DNA of 64,000 nucleotides, taken from Clostridium chrysemydis. GTDB lineage: Bacteria > Bacillota > Clostridia > Clostridiales > Clostridiaceae. Numbering within the stretch: the first letter of the stretch is position 1; the number at the start of each line of letters is the position of its first letter. Positions 39,123-47,543 of this stretch are shown one piece after another. Where the stretch lies: the NCBI RefSeq assembly GCF_015234215.1, contig NZ_JADEKP010000002.1:1-64000 (forward strand). Direction: 5' to 3'. The translations under genes and the position numbers were made by a program. The notes under the pieces are model-generated. The model was not told the DNA's origin. It saw only the letters and a program-made list of their open reading frames with translations, and did no database searches.

Positions 39123-39152
39123 AAACAGGCTTGCCTTTTGCAAGCCTGTTTT
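39121..39152. terminator. Bidirectional terminator between convergent genes
   Basis: A perfect 14-bp stem (39121-39134 with 39139-39152) with a CTTT loop and A/T flanks serves both the hydrolase gene and the convergent amidase operon. Confidence 0.9.
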
Positions 39153-40039
39153 TAATTAAAGCACTTATCTATTCCGTTAGCTATAGATTCTGCAATTTCG
39201 TTATGATTTTTGGGATCACTTATAAACAAATCCTCTTTAGGATTAGAAATAAATCCAAGTTCAAGTAATACAACAGGAACTTTAGACCAGTTAAAACCAG
39301 TTAAATCACTGCGAGTTACTAATCCACGGTTGTAGATTCCAGTTTTTTCAGTATAAGTATCAATAATTTTCTTTCCGTATTTAGAACTTTTTTTAGATAT
39401 ATCTGAATTTACATATCCTCTGATTTCAGGAACTAGCATCGATGCACCGTACGCTTTAGGAGTATCAACAGCATCACAGTGTAGTCTTATTAAAAGGTCA
39501 GCATTTGAATTATTACCGATATCAGTTCTTTCAATATTACTCATTTGATCTGAAACAGAGTCCTTAGTTAATATAACGTTGTATCCAAGGGCTTCAAGTT
39601 TATCTTTTAATTTTAAACCTACAGAAACAGTAGTCTCGTATTCTGGAGTTTTAGTTTTAACTCCGACAGAACCTGAAGTATCCTTTAGTTTCATTTCTTT
39701 TGAATCAGGAGAAATCGGTTCTTTAGAGTTTGATGACTTGTTTGAATGTCCTGGGTCTATAACTATAGTTTGCTTTTTAACTTTTTCTTCTTTAATCTTT
39801 TCTTTTTCTGTATTATTTAAATCTTCGTTTTTATTTGAAGCTTCCTTTTTGTTTGAATCTTCTTTTTTAATAGGCGGTTTTTCATTATCTTTGTTACCTT
39901 CAGAAGTAGATTCTGTTTTAGGATTTTCAGGCACGCTTGCAGTAGTAGTATTTTCCTTATTACCTGTAGGTTGTTTTGAGTTAGAACAACCTACAAATAT
40001 AAAGATAGGTAAGAGTAATAATAATATTATTTTCTTCAT
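39152..40039 (-). CDS. Lipoprotein N-acetylmuramoyl-L-alanine amidase (amidase_3)
   Basis: A zinc peptidoglycan amidase anchored as a lipoprotein: the signal ends in F-V-G-C (Cys18). A low-complexity Lys/Glu/Asn/Ser linker (about 20-90) would span the wall. The amidase_3 domain follows, with VIDPGHS (zinc His), a Glu ligand in PEYETTVS, RLHCDA (zinc His) and LLELGFISNPKE (catalytic Glu). Its start codon is one base from the stop of the upstream YARHG-protein gene, so the two are translationally coupled within one operon. Confidence 0.9.
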   Translation of the reverse strand: MKKIILLLLLPIFIFVGCSNSKQPTGNKENTTTASVPENPKTESTSEGNKDNEKPPIKKEDSNKKEASNKNEDLNNTEKEKIKEEKVKKQTIVIDPGHSNKSSNSKEPISPDSKEMKLKDTSGSVGVKTKTPEYETTVSVGLKLKDKLEALGYNVILTKDSVSDQMSNIERTDIGNNSNADLLIRLHCDAVDTPKAYGASMLVPEIRGYVNSDISKKSSKYGKKIIDTYTEKTGIYNRGLVTRSDLTGFNWSKVPVVLLELGFISNPKEDLFISDPKNHNEIAESIANGIDKCFN

Positions 40040-40040
40040 A

Positions 40041-41135
40041 CTATTTATTCTCTAACTTTTTAATTAAATCTACATTTGCTTTTTCGTATTCATTTAAATC
40101 ACTATCATTTCCTTTAAAAGAAGGGTTTGGTTGATACCAACTCTTTGAATTGAAATAAGATTTAAATGGTTCTTGATTAAATACGTAACCGTGTCTTGCG
40201 TAAATTTCATTTCTTATAAGTGCAAGTGAGTCTTTGTTGTAGCCTGATAATTCTTCAGGTGTTATATAATCTGTATCACTGTTGTAGATTATATAGTCAC
40301 CAGAATATTTATAAATATCCTTAGGGTCTTTTGATGGATTATTATTTTTAAATGAATACTTAGAATCTAATTTATCAGAACCTAAGTTAGCACCTTCAAG
40401 ACCTTTTTGTATTTCGTCAAATTTAGGATAAGATTTTATTTTGTAACCATATTTTGATGCAAGTGTTAATGATTTTAATGCTGAATCATAGTTTTTTGAA
40501 TCACAATCTTTATCAGCATTATTTAAGCAGATTTTAATTATAAGATTTGATTTATCTTTATCTTGTAAGTTAGATAAAGAATTTATTTCAGTTTCAAAAT
40601 AAGCATCATCTTTTAAAAGGTTATAAATATCATCAATCACAGTATTGTTATAGTTATATTTTAAAGCTTTATTATAATCATATAGTTTCTCAGAAGTTGA
40701 ATGTTCCTCTGCTGCTGAATTTAAGTAATGATTATAAAGTAAGTCATCTTTTGAGAAAAATAAGAAAGTACCAAGACCTATAATTAAAAGAATTATAGGA
40801 ACAGCTATAAATAAAGCTTTTTTCTTAGATTTCTTTTTAGGTTCTTCTGAAATCTCAGAAGGGGTTTCAAAAACTTCTTCTATTTCTTCAGTTTGGATAA
40901 TCTCTTTTTTAAAATTGTCTTCATTGATTTCAGTTTTTGAGACTTCTTCAAAAACTGTATTAGTTTCTTCTATATTTTCTAGCTTTTCAATATTATCATT
41001 TGTTTCAATTGAAGTATCTTTAGTATTTTTAGTTTCATTTTTATCTTTTTCTTTTTCAATTAGCTTTGTACCACATTTATTACAAAACTTAGCGTTATCA
41101 GAAAGTTTAGCGCCACATTTATTACAAAATTTCAT
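40041..41135 (-). CDS. Zinc-ribbon, single-pass membrane protein with C-terminal YARHG domain
   Basis: Residues 4-21 form a CxxC...CxxC zinc ribbon (C4, C7, C18, C21). An acidic Glu/Thr-rich cytosolic linker and a Lys-rich stop lead to one membrane segment (about 108-126). The external part is helical and ends in a YARHG domain (NEIYARHGYVFN and the conserved Trp in KSWYQPNP near 330-345). YARHG domains are extracellular and thought to bind the envelope. It lies between a TcaA-like gene (20 bp upstream) and the amidase gene (1 bp downstream). A role in sensing or guiding wall hydrolysis is inference. Confidence 0.8.
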   Translation of the reverse strand: MKFCNKCGAKLSDNAKFCNKCGTKLIEKEKDKNETKNTKDTSIETNDNIEKLENIEETNTVFEEVSKTEINEDNFKKEIIQTEEIEEVFETPSEISEEPKKKSKKKALFIAVPIILLIIGLGTFLFFSKDDLLYNHYLNSAAEEHSTSEKLYDYNKALKYNYNNTVIDDIYNLLKDDAYFETEINSLSNLQDKDKSNLIIKICLNNADKDCDSKNYDSALKSLTLASKYGYKIKSYPKFDEIQKGLEGANLGSDKLDSKYSFKNNNPSKDPKDIYKYSGDYIIYNSDTDYITPEELSGYNKDSLALIRNEIYARHGYVFNQEPFKSYFNSKSWYQPNPSFKGNDSDLNEYEKANVDLIKKLENK

Positions 41136-41155
41136 TATATAAATCTCCCCCTAGT

Positions 41156-42400
41156 TTAAACATCTTCTATTTTTGTTAAAAGAAACTCACCATTTGCATC
41201 AACTTTAAAAGTATATTTGTTTTTAAAACTCTCTACTTTTGTAGGGTTTACACCTCTTGTGATTCCGTAAACCTCATTACAAATTATAGTTCCTTCATTC
41301 TTTTCTTTATCGTATGTATAGTTTAAAAAATCTATAGAATCGAATCTTTCACGGATGTTTTCATTATAAATTTGAGGAACTACTTTTTCTTGTTCTGAGT
41401 ATATTTGACTTCCGTACTCTAAATAGCCTGAAATAGTTTGGAATGAGTTGTTATTAACAGAGTATGCAAAGTCTTGTGAATAACCTTTAACGAAAGAGAA
41501 TAATCTTTGTTTAAAATCATCTTCCATAAGCTTTACGTTTTTAAAATCTAAGTAAGCAGAATTGTCAATAATAAAAGTAGGTTCTGTAACTAACTTTTTA
41601 GTACCTTCTTTTACAACACCAACTATCTCGCTATCGCTAGATACAGGGCCAAAGTCTGAGCAATCCTTTACTTTTTTACCCGTGTTTACGTTATTTATAT
41701 AAACCTCAGCGTCAGGTCTATCGCTAGTTATTTTTATAGTTTTTAGATTTTCAAAAAGAGTAAGTTCTACTTTATTTTCTTTAAATAGATTAATGGTTTT
41801 ATCTTCAGTTGTATTTAAATATTTAGTATTAGTATTTGCTGTTAATTTATAAGTTCCAGGCATCAAAGGCCCTATCTCAGAAGTTTTATCAAAATCTGAA
41901 TATGTTTTATTATTTATCATAACTTGTATCTTTGGAAAGCTTGTTTTTATATCAACATAAGATGGTTTTACTACAACTCTATATTTAGAGAAGAATAAAT
42001 ATTCATTTGAAACCTTCTCTAAAGATAGAGGAGCATTTGAATCTAGATTATTTAAATTATTATTTACTGAATCTAATGCTGATGGATTATTTTTAAAATA
42101 ATCTAAAAGTATAGTACAGTTTTCTTTATTTATTTGTAATCTAGAATCCTTAGAATATAAGACTTTCTCAAGTTCTTCAGCATTATTAGTAGTTATAGCG
42201 GAGTTGAATGTTTTAAAAACTTCATCTTTGCTCATAACTTGAGATTTAGCAAAAAAGAATCCACCTATTAATAGTAAAGCAATTAAGATGGCTATAGGAA
42301 TCAGTTTTTTGTTTTTATTATTTGTTTTAGTAGTATTTGTCTTTTGTAATGAACACTTACAATTTTCTATAAGTTGTCCACACTTGTTACAGTATTTCAC
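41156..42400 (-). CDS. TcaA-like zinc-ribbon membrane protein
   Basis: A four-cysteine zinc ribbon (C4, C7, C14, C16), one membrane segment (about 33-51) and a long extracytoplasmic region of 414 residues total. The layout matches TcaA/YvbJ-type proteins: a helical domain, two beta-rich segments with TYKLTANTNTKYLNT and AEVYINNVNTGKKV motifs, and a C-terminal NTF2-like domain. Staphylococcal TcaA is linked to glycopeptide susceptibility and wall stress. It is the first gene of the minus-strand zinc-ribbon/amidase operon, divergent from another zinc-ribbon gene at 42531. Confidence 0.78.
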   Translation of the reverse strand: MKYCNKCGQLIENCKCSLQKTNTTKTNNKNKKLIPIAILIALLLIGGFFFAKSQVMSKDEVFKTFNSAITTNNAEELEKVLYSKDSRLQINKENCTILLDYFKNNPSALDSVNNNLNNLDSNAPLSLEKVSNEYLFFSKYRVVVKPSYVDIKTSFPKIQVMINNKTYSDFDKTSEIGPLMPGTYKLTANTNTKYLNTTEDKTINLFKENKVELTLFENLKTIKITSDRPDAEVYINNVNTGKKVKDCSDFGPVSSDSEIVGVVKEGTKKLVTEPTFIIDNSAYLDFKNVKLMEDDFKQRLFSFVKGYSQDFAYSVNNNSFQTISGYLEYGSQIYSEQEKVVPQIYNENIRERFDSIDFLNYTYDKEKNEGTIICNEVYGITRGVNPTKVESFKNKYTFKVDANGEFLLTKIEDV

Positions 42401-42530
42401 TTTTAAAATCCCCCTTAATTTGTAAAAATATATATTACATTAGTTAATTTATCATTTTTTAGGGAGTTTGACAAATTTATTTAATTATTTTATAATTTTT
42501 TGGAAAATCAAATAATAGGGGGAAATTAAA

Positions 42531-43337
42531 ATGTTTTGCAGAAATTGTGGAAAAGAAATTCCAGATGATTCAGTTTTCTGTCCAGAATGTGGAGGAAAAT
42601 GTTCAGACGAGAAGAAGGGATCTAAAATGCCTAAGGTAGATACACATAAAATTTTAGGGTATTTCTTAGGTGCATTAAAAAAACCAGTAACTACTATAAA
42701 AGAAAAAGGGGAAGAGCTAAGTTTATCTATCCATATTGGAATTATCGCAGTAATTACTTTATTAATACCACTAATTCATTTAGGTGTATTAAAAACTTTT
42801 CTTGGCAAAATTATGAATCTTTACGCTGGCATATCACAGATATATAGTTCACATAGTGTAAATTTAAAGGATAGATTAGAAACTCAAAAAGGTTTAAATG
42901 AGTTTGTTGATACTTACGTTCCTTTTGGGAAAATTTATACATTAGATATATTAAGTTTTGTAATTTTCTTTGGATTAATGCTTTTATTAATATACCTAGT
43001 ATATAAATTTGTGTTTAAAGCTAATATAGAAACTAAAAAGTTTTTAGGAATAATATCAGTTGCACTTATTTTAAGATTAGCGTTTACAATAGTAAGTACA
43101 GTATTTTTATTAATAAGTATAGTACCGGCTATAGTGATTAATGTGATTGGAAGCGTTGTAATTCTAGCTGTTGTTATTCTAGGAATGAGAGAATTAGCAC
43201 ATGAAGAGGACAAGTTAATTTATGTTGTTGCTGTATCATACGGAATAGGAATGATAGCTTCATATTATTTCACTGTAAATTATATTATATCAACTATACA
43301 AAGTTACTTTATTTCATTAGCACCATCACTATTTTAA
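42531..43337 (+). CDS. Zinc-ribbon multi-pass membrane protein
   Basis: A zinc ribbon (C3, C6, C17, C20) precedes a short cytosolic linker and five or so hydrophobic segments (about 68-90, 138-160, 170-200, 203-222, 238-262). The pattern resembles Yip1-like or related small membrane domains, but no family is assigned with confidence. GGGGG lies before the ATG. It is divergent from the TcaA-like gene and so shares a control region of about 130 bp with it. Confidence 0.7.
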   Translation: MFCRNCGKEIPDDSVFCPECGGKCSDEKKGSKMPKVDTHKILGYFLGALKKPVTTIKEKGEELSLSIHIGIIAVITLLIPLIHLGVLKTFLGKIMNLYAGISQIYSSHSVNLKDRLETQKGLNEFVDTYVPFGKIYTLDILSFVIFFGLMLLLIYLVYKFVFKANIETKKFLGIISVALILRLAFTIVSTVFLLISIVPAIVINVIGSVVILAVVILGMRELAHEEDKLIYVVAVSYGIGMIASYYFTVNYIISTIQSYFISLAPSLF

Positions 43338-43345
43338 TAAAGAGG

Positions 43346-43377
43346 AAAAGAGGCTTGCAAAACGCAGGCCTCTTTTT
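43346..43377. terminator. Terminator after the zinc-ribbon multi-pass gene
   Basis: AAAGAGGC pairs with GCCTCTTT, plus an inner TGC/GCA, followed by a T-run. It could also serve the convergent small gene. Confidence 0.85.
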
Positions 43378-43400
43378 AGGTTATACAAATGAGTTTTAAT

Positions 43401-43601
43401 TTAGCATTTGTCTTTTTCAGACATGCTTTGAATGTAGTCAAACTCTGCTGTAACTATATTGTTAGAAACAATAGGGTCAGTAGCAGGGTTTGGTAGAGGA
43501 GTTATATCTCCGTTTGGAGCTTCACTGATTAAATCTCTTTCATCAGGAGCATAACCAGCTCTGTCCTTAGGTAAATAACAATTTGATTTATTTTTACTCA
43601 T
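43401..43601 (-). CDS. Small protein of unknown function (66 aa)
   Basis: A small, hydrophilic, proline-containing protein (central PLPNPATDP, cysteines at position 8 and at the C-terminal residue). There is no membrane segment. It is called real because of the AAGGAG site before ATG and its position between a terminator and a divergent promoter. Its composition could suit a small structural or coat-associated protein, but no family is recognised. Confidence 0.55.
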   Translation of the reverse strand: MSKNKSNCYLPKDRAGYAPDERDLISEAPNGDITPLPNPATDPIVSNNIVTAEFDYIQSMSEKDKC

Positions 43602-43688
43602 AAAACATCACTCCTTAATAATAGTATGGTTGTATTTCAACAAATTATAACAGGGTTATTTTAGGAATTTATATTAAATCCAATGTAA

Positions 43689-43717
43689 TTGAAAAGATTG
43701 TCGTAAACTGGTATAAT
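43689..43717 (+). promoter_or_regulatory. Consensus promoter
   Basis: TTGAAA (43689-43694) and TATAAT (43712-43717) are separated by 17 nt, 47 bp upstream of the P-loop gene. Confidence 0.85.
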
Positions 43718-43763
43718 TAAAATGTTTTTATAAATTAAAGAAGGTACATGGAGGAGAGATCAT

Positions 43764-44351
43764 ATGCCAAAAAGAATAGCCATCTTAGGTGGTCCAAGAT
43801 GTGGTAAAACTACATTAATACAACAACTTTATGTTGATTTAAAAATAAGAGACTTAAATGTAGGTGTTGCTACAGAATATAGCACAGACTATTTAAGAGA
43901 TAAAGGTATGATAGAAACTATTGCAGAGCAATACGGTATATACTTAGGACAACTTCAATTAGAAGAGTCACTAAACTGTTTTGATTATGCAATAACTGAT
44001 TACGCAACATTTGTTCCTTATATATACGGAAGATTTATGTTAGGCGATAAAAAAAGAACTCAAAAAGAAATTGAGATTTTAAAAGATTTATACATATTAG
44101 CATTAAGAGACTTACCAAAGTACGACCACATTTTCTTTGTTCCAAGAGAGTTTGGATATACTAGAGATGGAGTTAGATGGCAAGATGAAGAATTAGCAGA
44201 AGCTATAGATAGAGCTATATTATCATTCTTAGAAGCTGAAAATGTTAACTTTGATATAATAACTGGTTCAACAAAAGAAAGATCAGAAAAGATTTTAAAG
44301 ATTGTTGGATTAGATAAATTTGAAGTAAAGGCTGCAATGCCTGAAAAATAG
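43764..44351 (+). CDS. P-loop nucleotide-binding protein (AAA/NadR kinase-like)
   Basis: A 195-residue protein with Walker A GGPRCGKTT at 9-17 and a probable base/substrate lid region. The sequence recalls the small AAA_28/NadR-type nucleoside-kinase-like fold: TEYSTDYLRDKG after the first helix and DHIFFVPREFGY later. No transmembrane or DNA-binding segment is present. GGAGGAG lies upstream and a consensus promoter drives it. It is monocistronic; the substrate is unknown. Confidence 0.7.
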   Translation: MPKRIAILGGPRCGKTTLIQQLYVDLKIRDLNVGVATEYSTDYLRDKGMIETIAEQYGIYLGQLQLEESLNCFDYAITDYATFVPYIYGRFMLGDKKRTQKEIEILKDLYILALRDLPKYDHIFFVPREFGYTRDGVRWQDEELAEAIDRAILSFLEAENVNFDIITGSTKERSEKILKIVGLDKFEVKAAMPEK

Positions 44352-44362
44352 AATTTTTAAGG

Positions 44363-44399
44363 TTTGGGATGTTTAGCTTTTAGTCAAAACATCCCAAAA
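44363..44399 (+). terminator. Hairpin after the P-loop gene
   Basis: TTTGGGATGTTT (44363-44374) pairs with AAACATCCCAAA (44387-44398); only a short T-rich tail follows. Confidence 0.75.
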
Positions 44400-44485
44400 T
44401 TTATATATTTAAGAGTATAATAGATTTATATAGAAGGATAATAAATAATAAGAGCATAAGAGGCTAGAATTTTGGAGGAATAAAT

Positions 44486-45607
44486 ATGAGAAAGATTAAG
44501 GTTTTATCAGTATTTGGTACAAGACCTGAGGGGATAAAAATGTGTCCTTTAGTTAAAGCTTTAGAAAAGGATGAAAGATTTCAGTCAATAGTATGTGTTA
44601 CAGCGCAACATAGAGAGATGTTAGATGCAGTTTTAGATATTTTTAAAGTTAAGCAGAATTTTGATTTAGATATAATGGCGCACGGACAGACTATAATAGA
44701 TATCTCAACTAAAGTTTTAAGAGGAGTGGACGAAACTATAAAGGAATGTAAACCGGATATAGTATTAGTTCACGGAGACACTTCAACAACCTTAAACGGA
44801 GCACTTGCAGCATTTTACAACAAAGTTCCAGTAGGGCACGTTGAAGCAGGACTTAGAACATACGATATATATTCACCATTCCCAGAAGAAGCTAATAGAA
44901 AATTAACAGGAGCAATAACAGAAATGCACTTTGCACCAACTAATACTAATAAAGCTAATCTTCTTAGAGAGGGAGTAGATGAAGAAAAGATAATAATAAC
45001 TGGTAACACAGTTATAGATGCTCTTTTAAGTGTTATAGATGAAGATTTAAAATTCGAACAAGAAGAATTAAACGATATAAACTACAAGAATAAAAAAGTA
45101 ATTCTTTTAACAACACATAGAAGAGAAAACTGGGGAGAGCCTATGGAAAACATCTTTAAAGCTATGATAAGATTAGTTAAAGATAACGAAGATGTTGAAG
45201 TAATTTTCCCAATGCACAAAAATCCTTCAATAAGAGAATTAGCTCATAGATATTTCGATGAATATAAAGGAAGAGTTCATTTAATAGAGCCTTTAGAGTA
45301 CGTAGAATTTGCAAACCTTATGGAAAGAGTATACCTAATAATGACAGATTCAGGTGGGATTCAAGAAGAAGCACCAACACTTGGGAAACCAGTAATGGTA
45401 CTTAGAACTGAAACAGAAAGACCAGAAGCTGTAGAAGCAGGAACTATAAAGCTTGCAGGTGTAGAAGAAGATAACATCTACAACTTAGCAAAAGAGCTTA
45501 TAGAAAATAAGGAAGAGTACGAAAAGATGGCTCACTCAGCAAACCCTTACGGAGATGGTAAAGCTTGTGAGAGAATATTAGATAGTATATTCAAGAAATT
45601 TAATTAG
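44486..45607 (+). CDS. wecB: UDP-N-acetylglucosamine 2-epimerase (non-hydrolysing)
   Basis: Converts UDP-GlcNAc to UDP-ManNAc, a precursor for teichoic acid linkage units and surface polysaccharides. The 373-residue protein shows FGTRPEGIKM at the N-terminus, HGDTSTT, GHVEAGLRT, TTHRRENWGEP and the UDP-binding DSGGIQEEAPTLGKP. All are characteristic of the GT-B-like epimerase fold. A TTGGAGGAA site precedes the ATG. It stands alone between two terminators, upstream of the lic operon. Confidence 0.95.
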   Translation: MRKIKVLSVFGTRPEGIKMCPLVKALEKDERFQSIVCVTAQHREMLDAVLDIFKVKQNFDLDIMAHGQTIIDISTKVLRGVDETIKECKPDIVLVHGDTSTTLNGALAAFYNKVPVGHVEAGLRTYDIYSPFPEEANRKLTGAITEMHFAPTNTNKANLLREGVDEEKIIITGNTVIDALLSVIDEDLKFEQEELNDINYKNKKVILLTTHRRENWGEPMENIFKAMIRLVKDNEDVEVIFPMHKNPSIRELAHRYFDEYKGRVHLIEPLEYVEFANLMERVYLIMTDSGGIQEEAPTLGKPVMVLRTETERPEAVEAGTIKLAGVEEDNIYNLAKELIENKEEYEKMAHSANPYGDGKACERILDSIFKKFN

Positions 45608-45614
45608 AAGTGAT

Positions 45615-45643
45615 AAAGTGGTATTTTTATACCACTTTTTTTA
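45615..45643 (+). terminator. Terminator after wecB
   Basis: AAAGTGGTA (45615-45623) pairs with TACCACTTT (45630-45638), followed by a T-run. Confidence 0.88.
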
Positions 45644-45695
45644 TTTTTCAGAGACATTTAATAGGGGGAATACACTTTAGAAAGAAGGGGTTTTT

Positions 45696-46604
45696 ATAAA
45701 AACTTTAACTACTAGATTAAAAGAAGGTAAGCTAATAGAAGATACTTTAAGAAAATGTTTAAAAAGAGAAGATATAAATATTGATAGTTTTATAAGAGTA
45801 GGCGGAATGACTAATAAGAATTATAAAGTGAAAACTTTAAATGATAGTTTTGTTCTTAGATTTCCAGGAGAAGGAACGGAAAAAATAATAGATAGAAAAA
45901 ATGAAGTTGCAAATGTTAAAGCAATTTCAAATAACGAAATAGATGTAAAAACTCTATATATTAATGAAGAAACGGGAATAAAGATAACTAAATATATCGA
46001 AAATGACGAAACTTTAAATAATAATACAGCAAAAGAAGATAAAAACTTAAAACTAGTTTCAGAGCTTTTATTAAAATTACATAATTCAAAAATAGAGATG
46101 GGTAATGAGTTTAATCCATTTTATGAGATTAAAAAATACGAAGATATAATAATTAAAAATAGATATGAATTTTATAAAGGGTATGATTCAATTAGAAATA
46201 AGGTATTTAAGCTTAAAAAAGATTTAGATACAAATCTTGTACCTTCACATAACGACACTCTACCTGATAATTTTATTAAAGATAAAAGTGGAAAATTATA
46301 TTTAATAGACTGGGAATATAGCGGTATGAATAATAGATTTTGGGATCTAGCTGCATATTCTTTAGAATCTGAACTATTAGACTTAGAAGAAGATAGATTT
46401 TTAAAATACTATCTAAATAGAGAAATAGAAGAAAAAGATAGACTAAATTTACTTATAAATAAAATCCTTCAGGATATTTTGTGGTCACTTTGGACAATCA
46501 TTAAAGAAAACGAAGGAGTAGATTACGGTCCTTACGGAATAGATAGATACAATAGAGGAATAAGAAATTTAGAAAAGTATACTAAAGGGCTAATTTATGA
46601 ATAA
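45696..46604 (+). CDS. licA: Choline kinase LicA-like, with a non-standard ATA start
   Basis: Phosphorylates choline in the phosphocholine decoration pathway. The kinase motifs are present: VGGMTNKNYKV at the nucleotide-binding strand, PSHNDTLPDNF (catalytic loop) and LIDWEYSG (metal site). The first in-frame ATG (45807) falls inside the conserved GGMTNKNY block, yet the frame stays open upstream to a TAG at 45678 and encodes a plausible N-terminus (KTLTTRLKEGKLIEDTL). No ATG, GTG or TTG is in frame there. ATA 45696 lies 5 nt after AGAAGGGG, exactly where a start is expected. It is either a true ATA start, a start-codon mutation or a sequencing error. Overlaps licB by 8 bp. Confidence 0.8.
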   Translation: MKTLTTRLKEGKLIEDTLRKCLKREDINIDSFIRVGGMTNKNYKVKTLNDSFVLRFPGEGTEKIIDRKNEVANVKAISNNEIDVKTLYINEETGIKITKYIENDETLNNNTAKEDKNLKLVSELLLKLHNSKIEMGNEFNPFYEIKKYEDIIIKNRYEFYKGYDSIRNKVFKLKKDLDTNLVPSHNDTLPDNFIKDKSGKLYLIDWEYSGMNNRFWDLAAYSLESELLDLEEDRFLKYYLNREIEEKDRLNLLINKILQDILWSLWTIIKENEGVDYGPYGIDRYNRGIRNLEKYTKGLIYE

Positions 46605-47529
46605 AAAATATTCTAAGATAAATAAAGGCATAAGAAATGGGTTATTTTCAGCTATAACTTGGGGCGCAGATACTGCATTAGTTGGAATAGTTATAACATC
46701 GATTTCTAATATAAGTTTTTATAAAGCTATATTTTTAGCCCCATTTATAACAGCGTTTTTGCACGATTTATTTTCTGTTATTTGGGTAACGATTTACTTA
46801 TTTTTAAGAAGAGAGTTAAAAAACTCTATAACTAAATTAAAACTAAAAAACACAAAAGAGATTATTTTAGGAGGGTTACTTGGAGGTCCTGTCGGAATGA
46901 CTTGTTATCTTTTATCAATAAATTATATAGGTCCCTCTTATACAGCATGCATTACTGCACTTTATCCAGCTTTCGGAGCACTTTTAGCTAAAGTGATTTT
47001 AAAAGAAAGGCTTAATAAAAAGGTTTGGATAGGGATTTTACTAAGTCTTATAGGGATAGTATTTTTAAGTGATTTTATAAGGTTTAAAGATATGGATATA
47101 TTAGGATATATTTTTGCTACTGTTTGTCTTGTAGCTTGGGGGAGCGAGGCTGTTTTATGTTCCTTAGGAACTAGAGGAGAAGGCTTAGATACAGATACAG
47201 CTTTGTTTGTAAGGCAATTAACCTCAGCTATAGTTTATGGGTTTTTGATAATTCCTATAATAGGAGGACTTGATTTAACTATTACTTCTCTTTTAAAACC
47301 AGAAGTTTTAATTATTATATTTATATCACTTCTTGGAACTTCATCGTATTTGTTTTATTATAGTTCAATAAAAAAGATAGGTCCAAGCAAGGCTATGGGT
47401 ATAAATATAACTTACTTTTTGTGGGCAGTTATAATTGATGCTGTAATATTAAATTCAAATATTTCAGTAAAAGTAATAATAAGTGGCTGTATGATTTTAT
47501 TAGGTTCATATCTTATAGCTAAGGATTGA
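46597..47529 (+). CDS. licB: Choline transporter LicB-like (DMT/EamA family)
   Basis: A 310-residue polytopic membrane protein with about ten hydrophobic segments in two EamA halves (about 12-135 and 160-308). The context between a choline kinase and a phosphocholine cytidylyltransferase, and the sequence GLFSAITWGADTALVG near the start, match LicB of lic1 loci, a high-affinity choline importer. The start overlaps licA, so translation is coupled. Confidence 0.85.
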   Translation: MNKKYSKINKGIRNGLFSAITWGADTALVGIVITSISNISFYKAIFLAPFITAFLHDLFSVIWVTIYLFLRRELKNSITKLKLKNTKEIILGGLLGGPVGMTCYLLSINYIGPSYTACITALYPAFGALLAKVILKERLNKKVWIGILLSLIGIVFLSDFIRFKDMDILGYIFATVCLVAWGSEAVLCSLGTRGEGLDTDTALFVRQLTSAIVYGFLIIPIIGGLDLTITSLLKPEVLIIIFISLLGTSSYLFYYSSIKKIGPSKAMGINITYFLWAVIIDAVILNSNISVKVIISGCMILLGSYLIAKD

Positions 47530-47543
47530 TTAGGAGATTAATT

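Noticed and set aside
39579-40055. 158-codon plus-strand frame opposite the lipoprotein amidase
   Set aside because: It is the antisense of a Lys/Glu/Ser-rich linker and signal peptide, has no ribosome site and no family resemblance.
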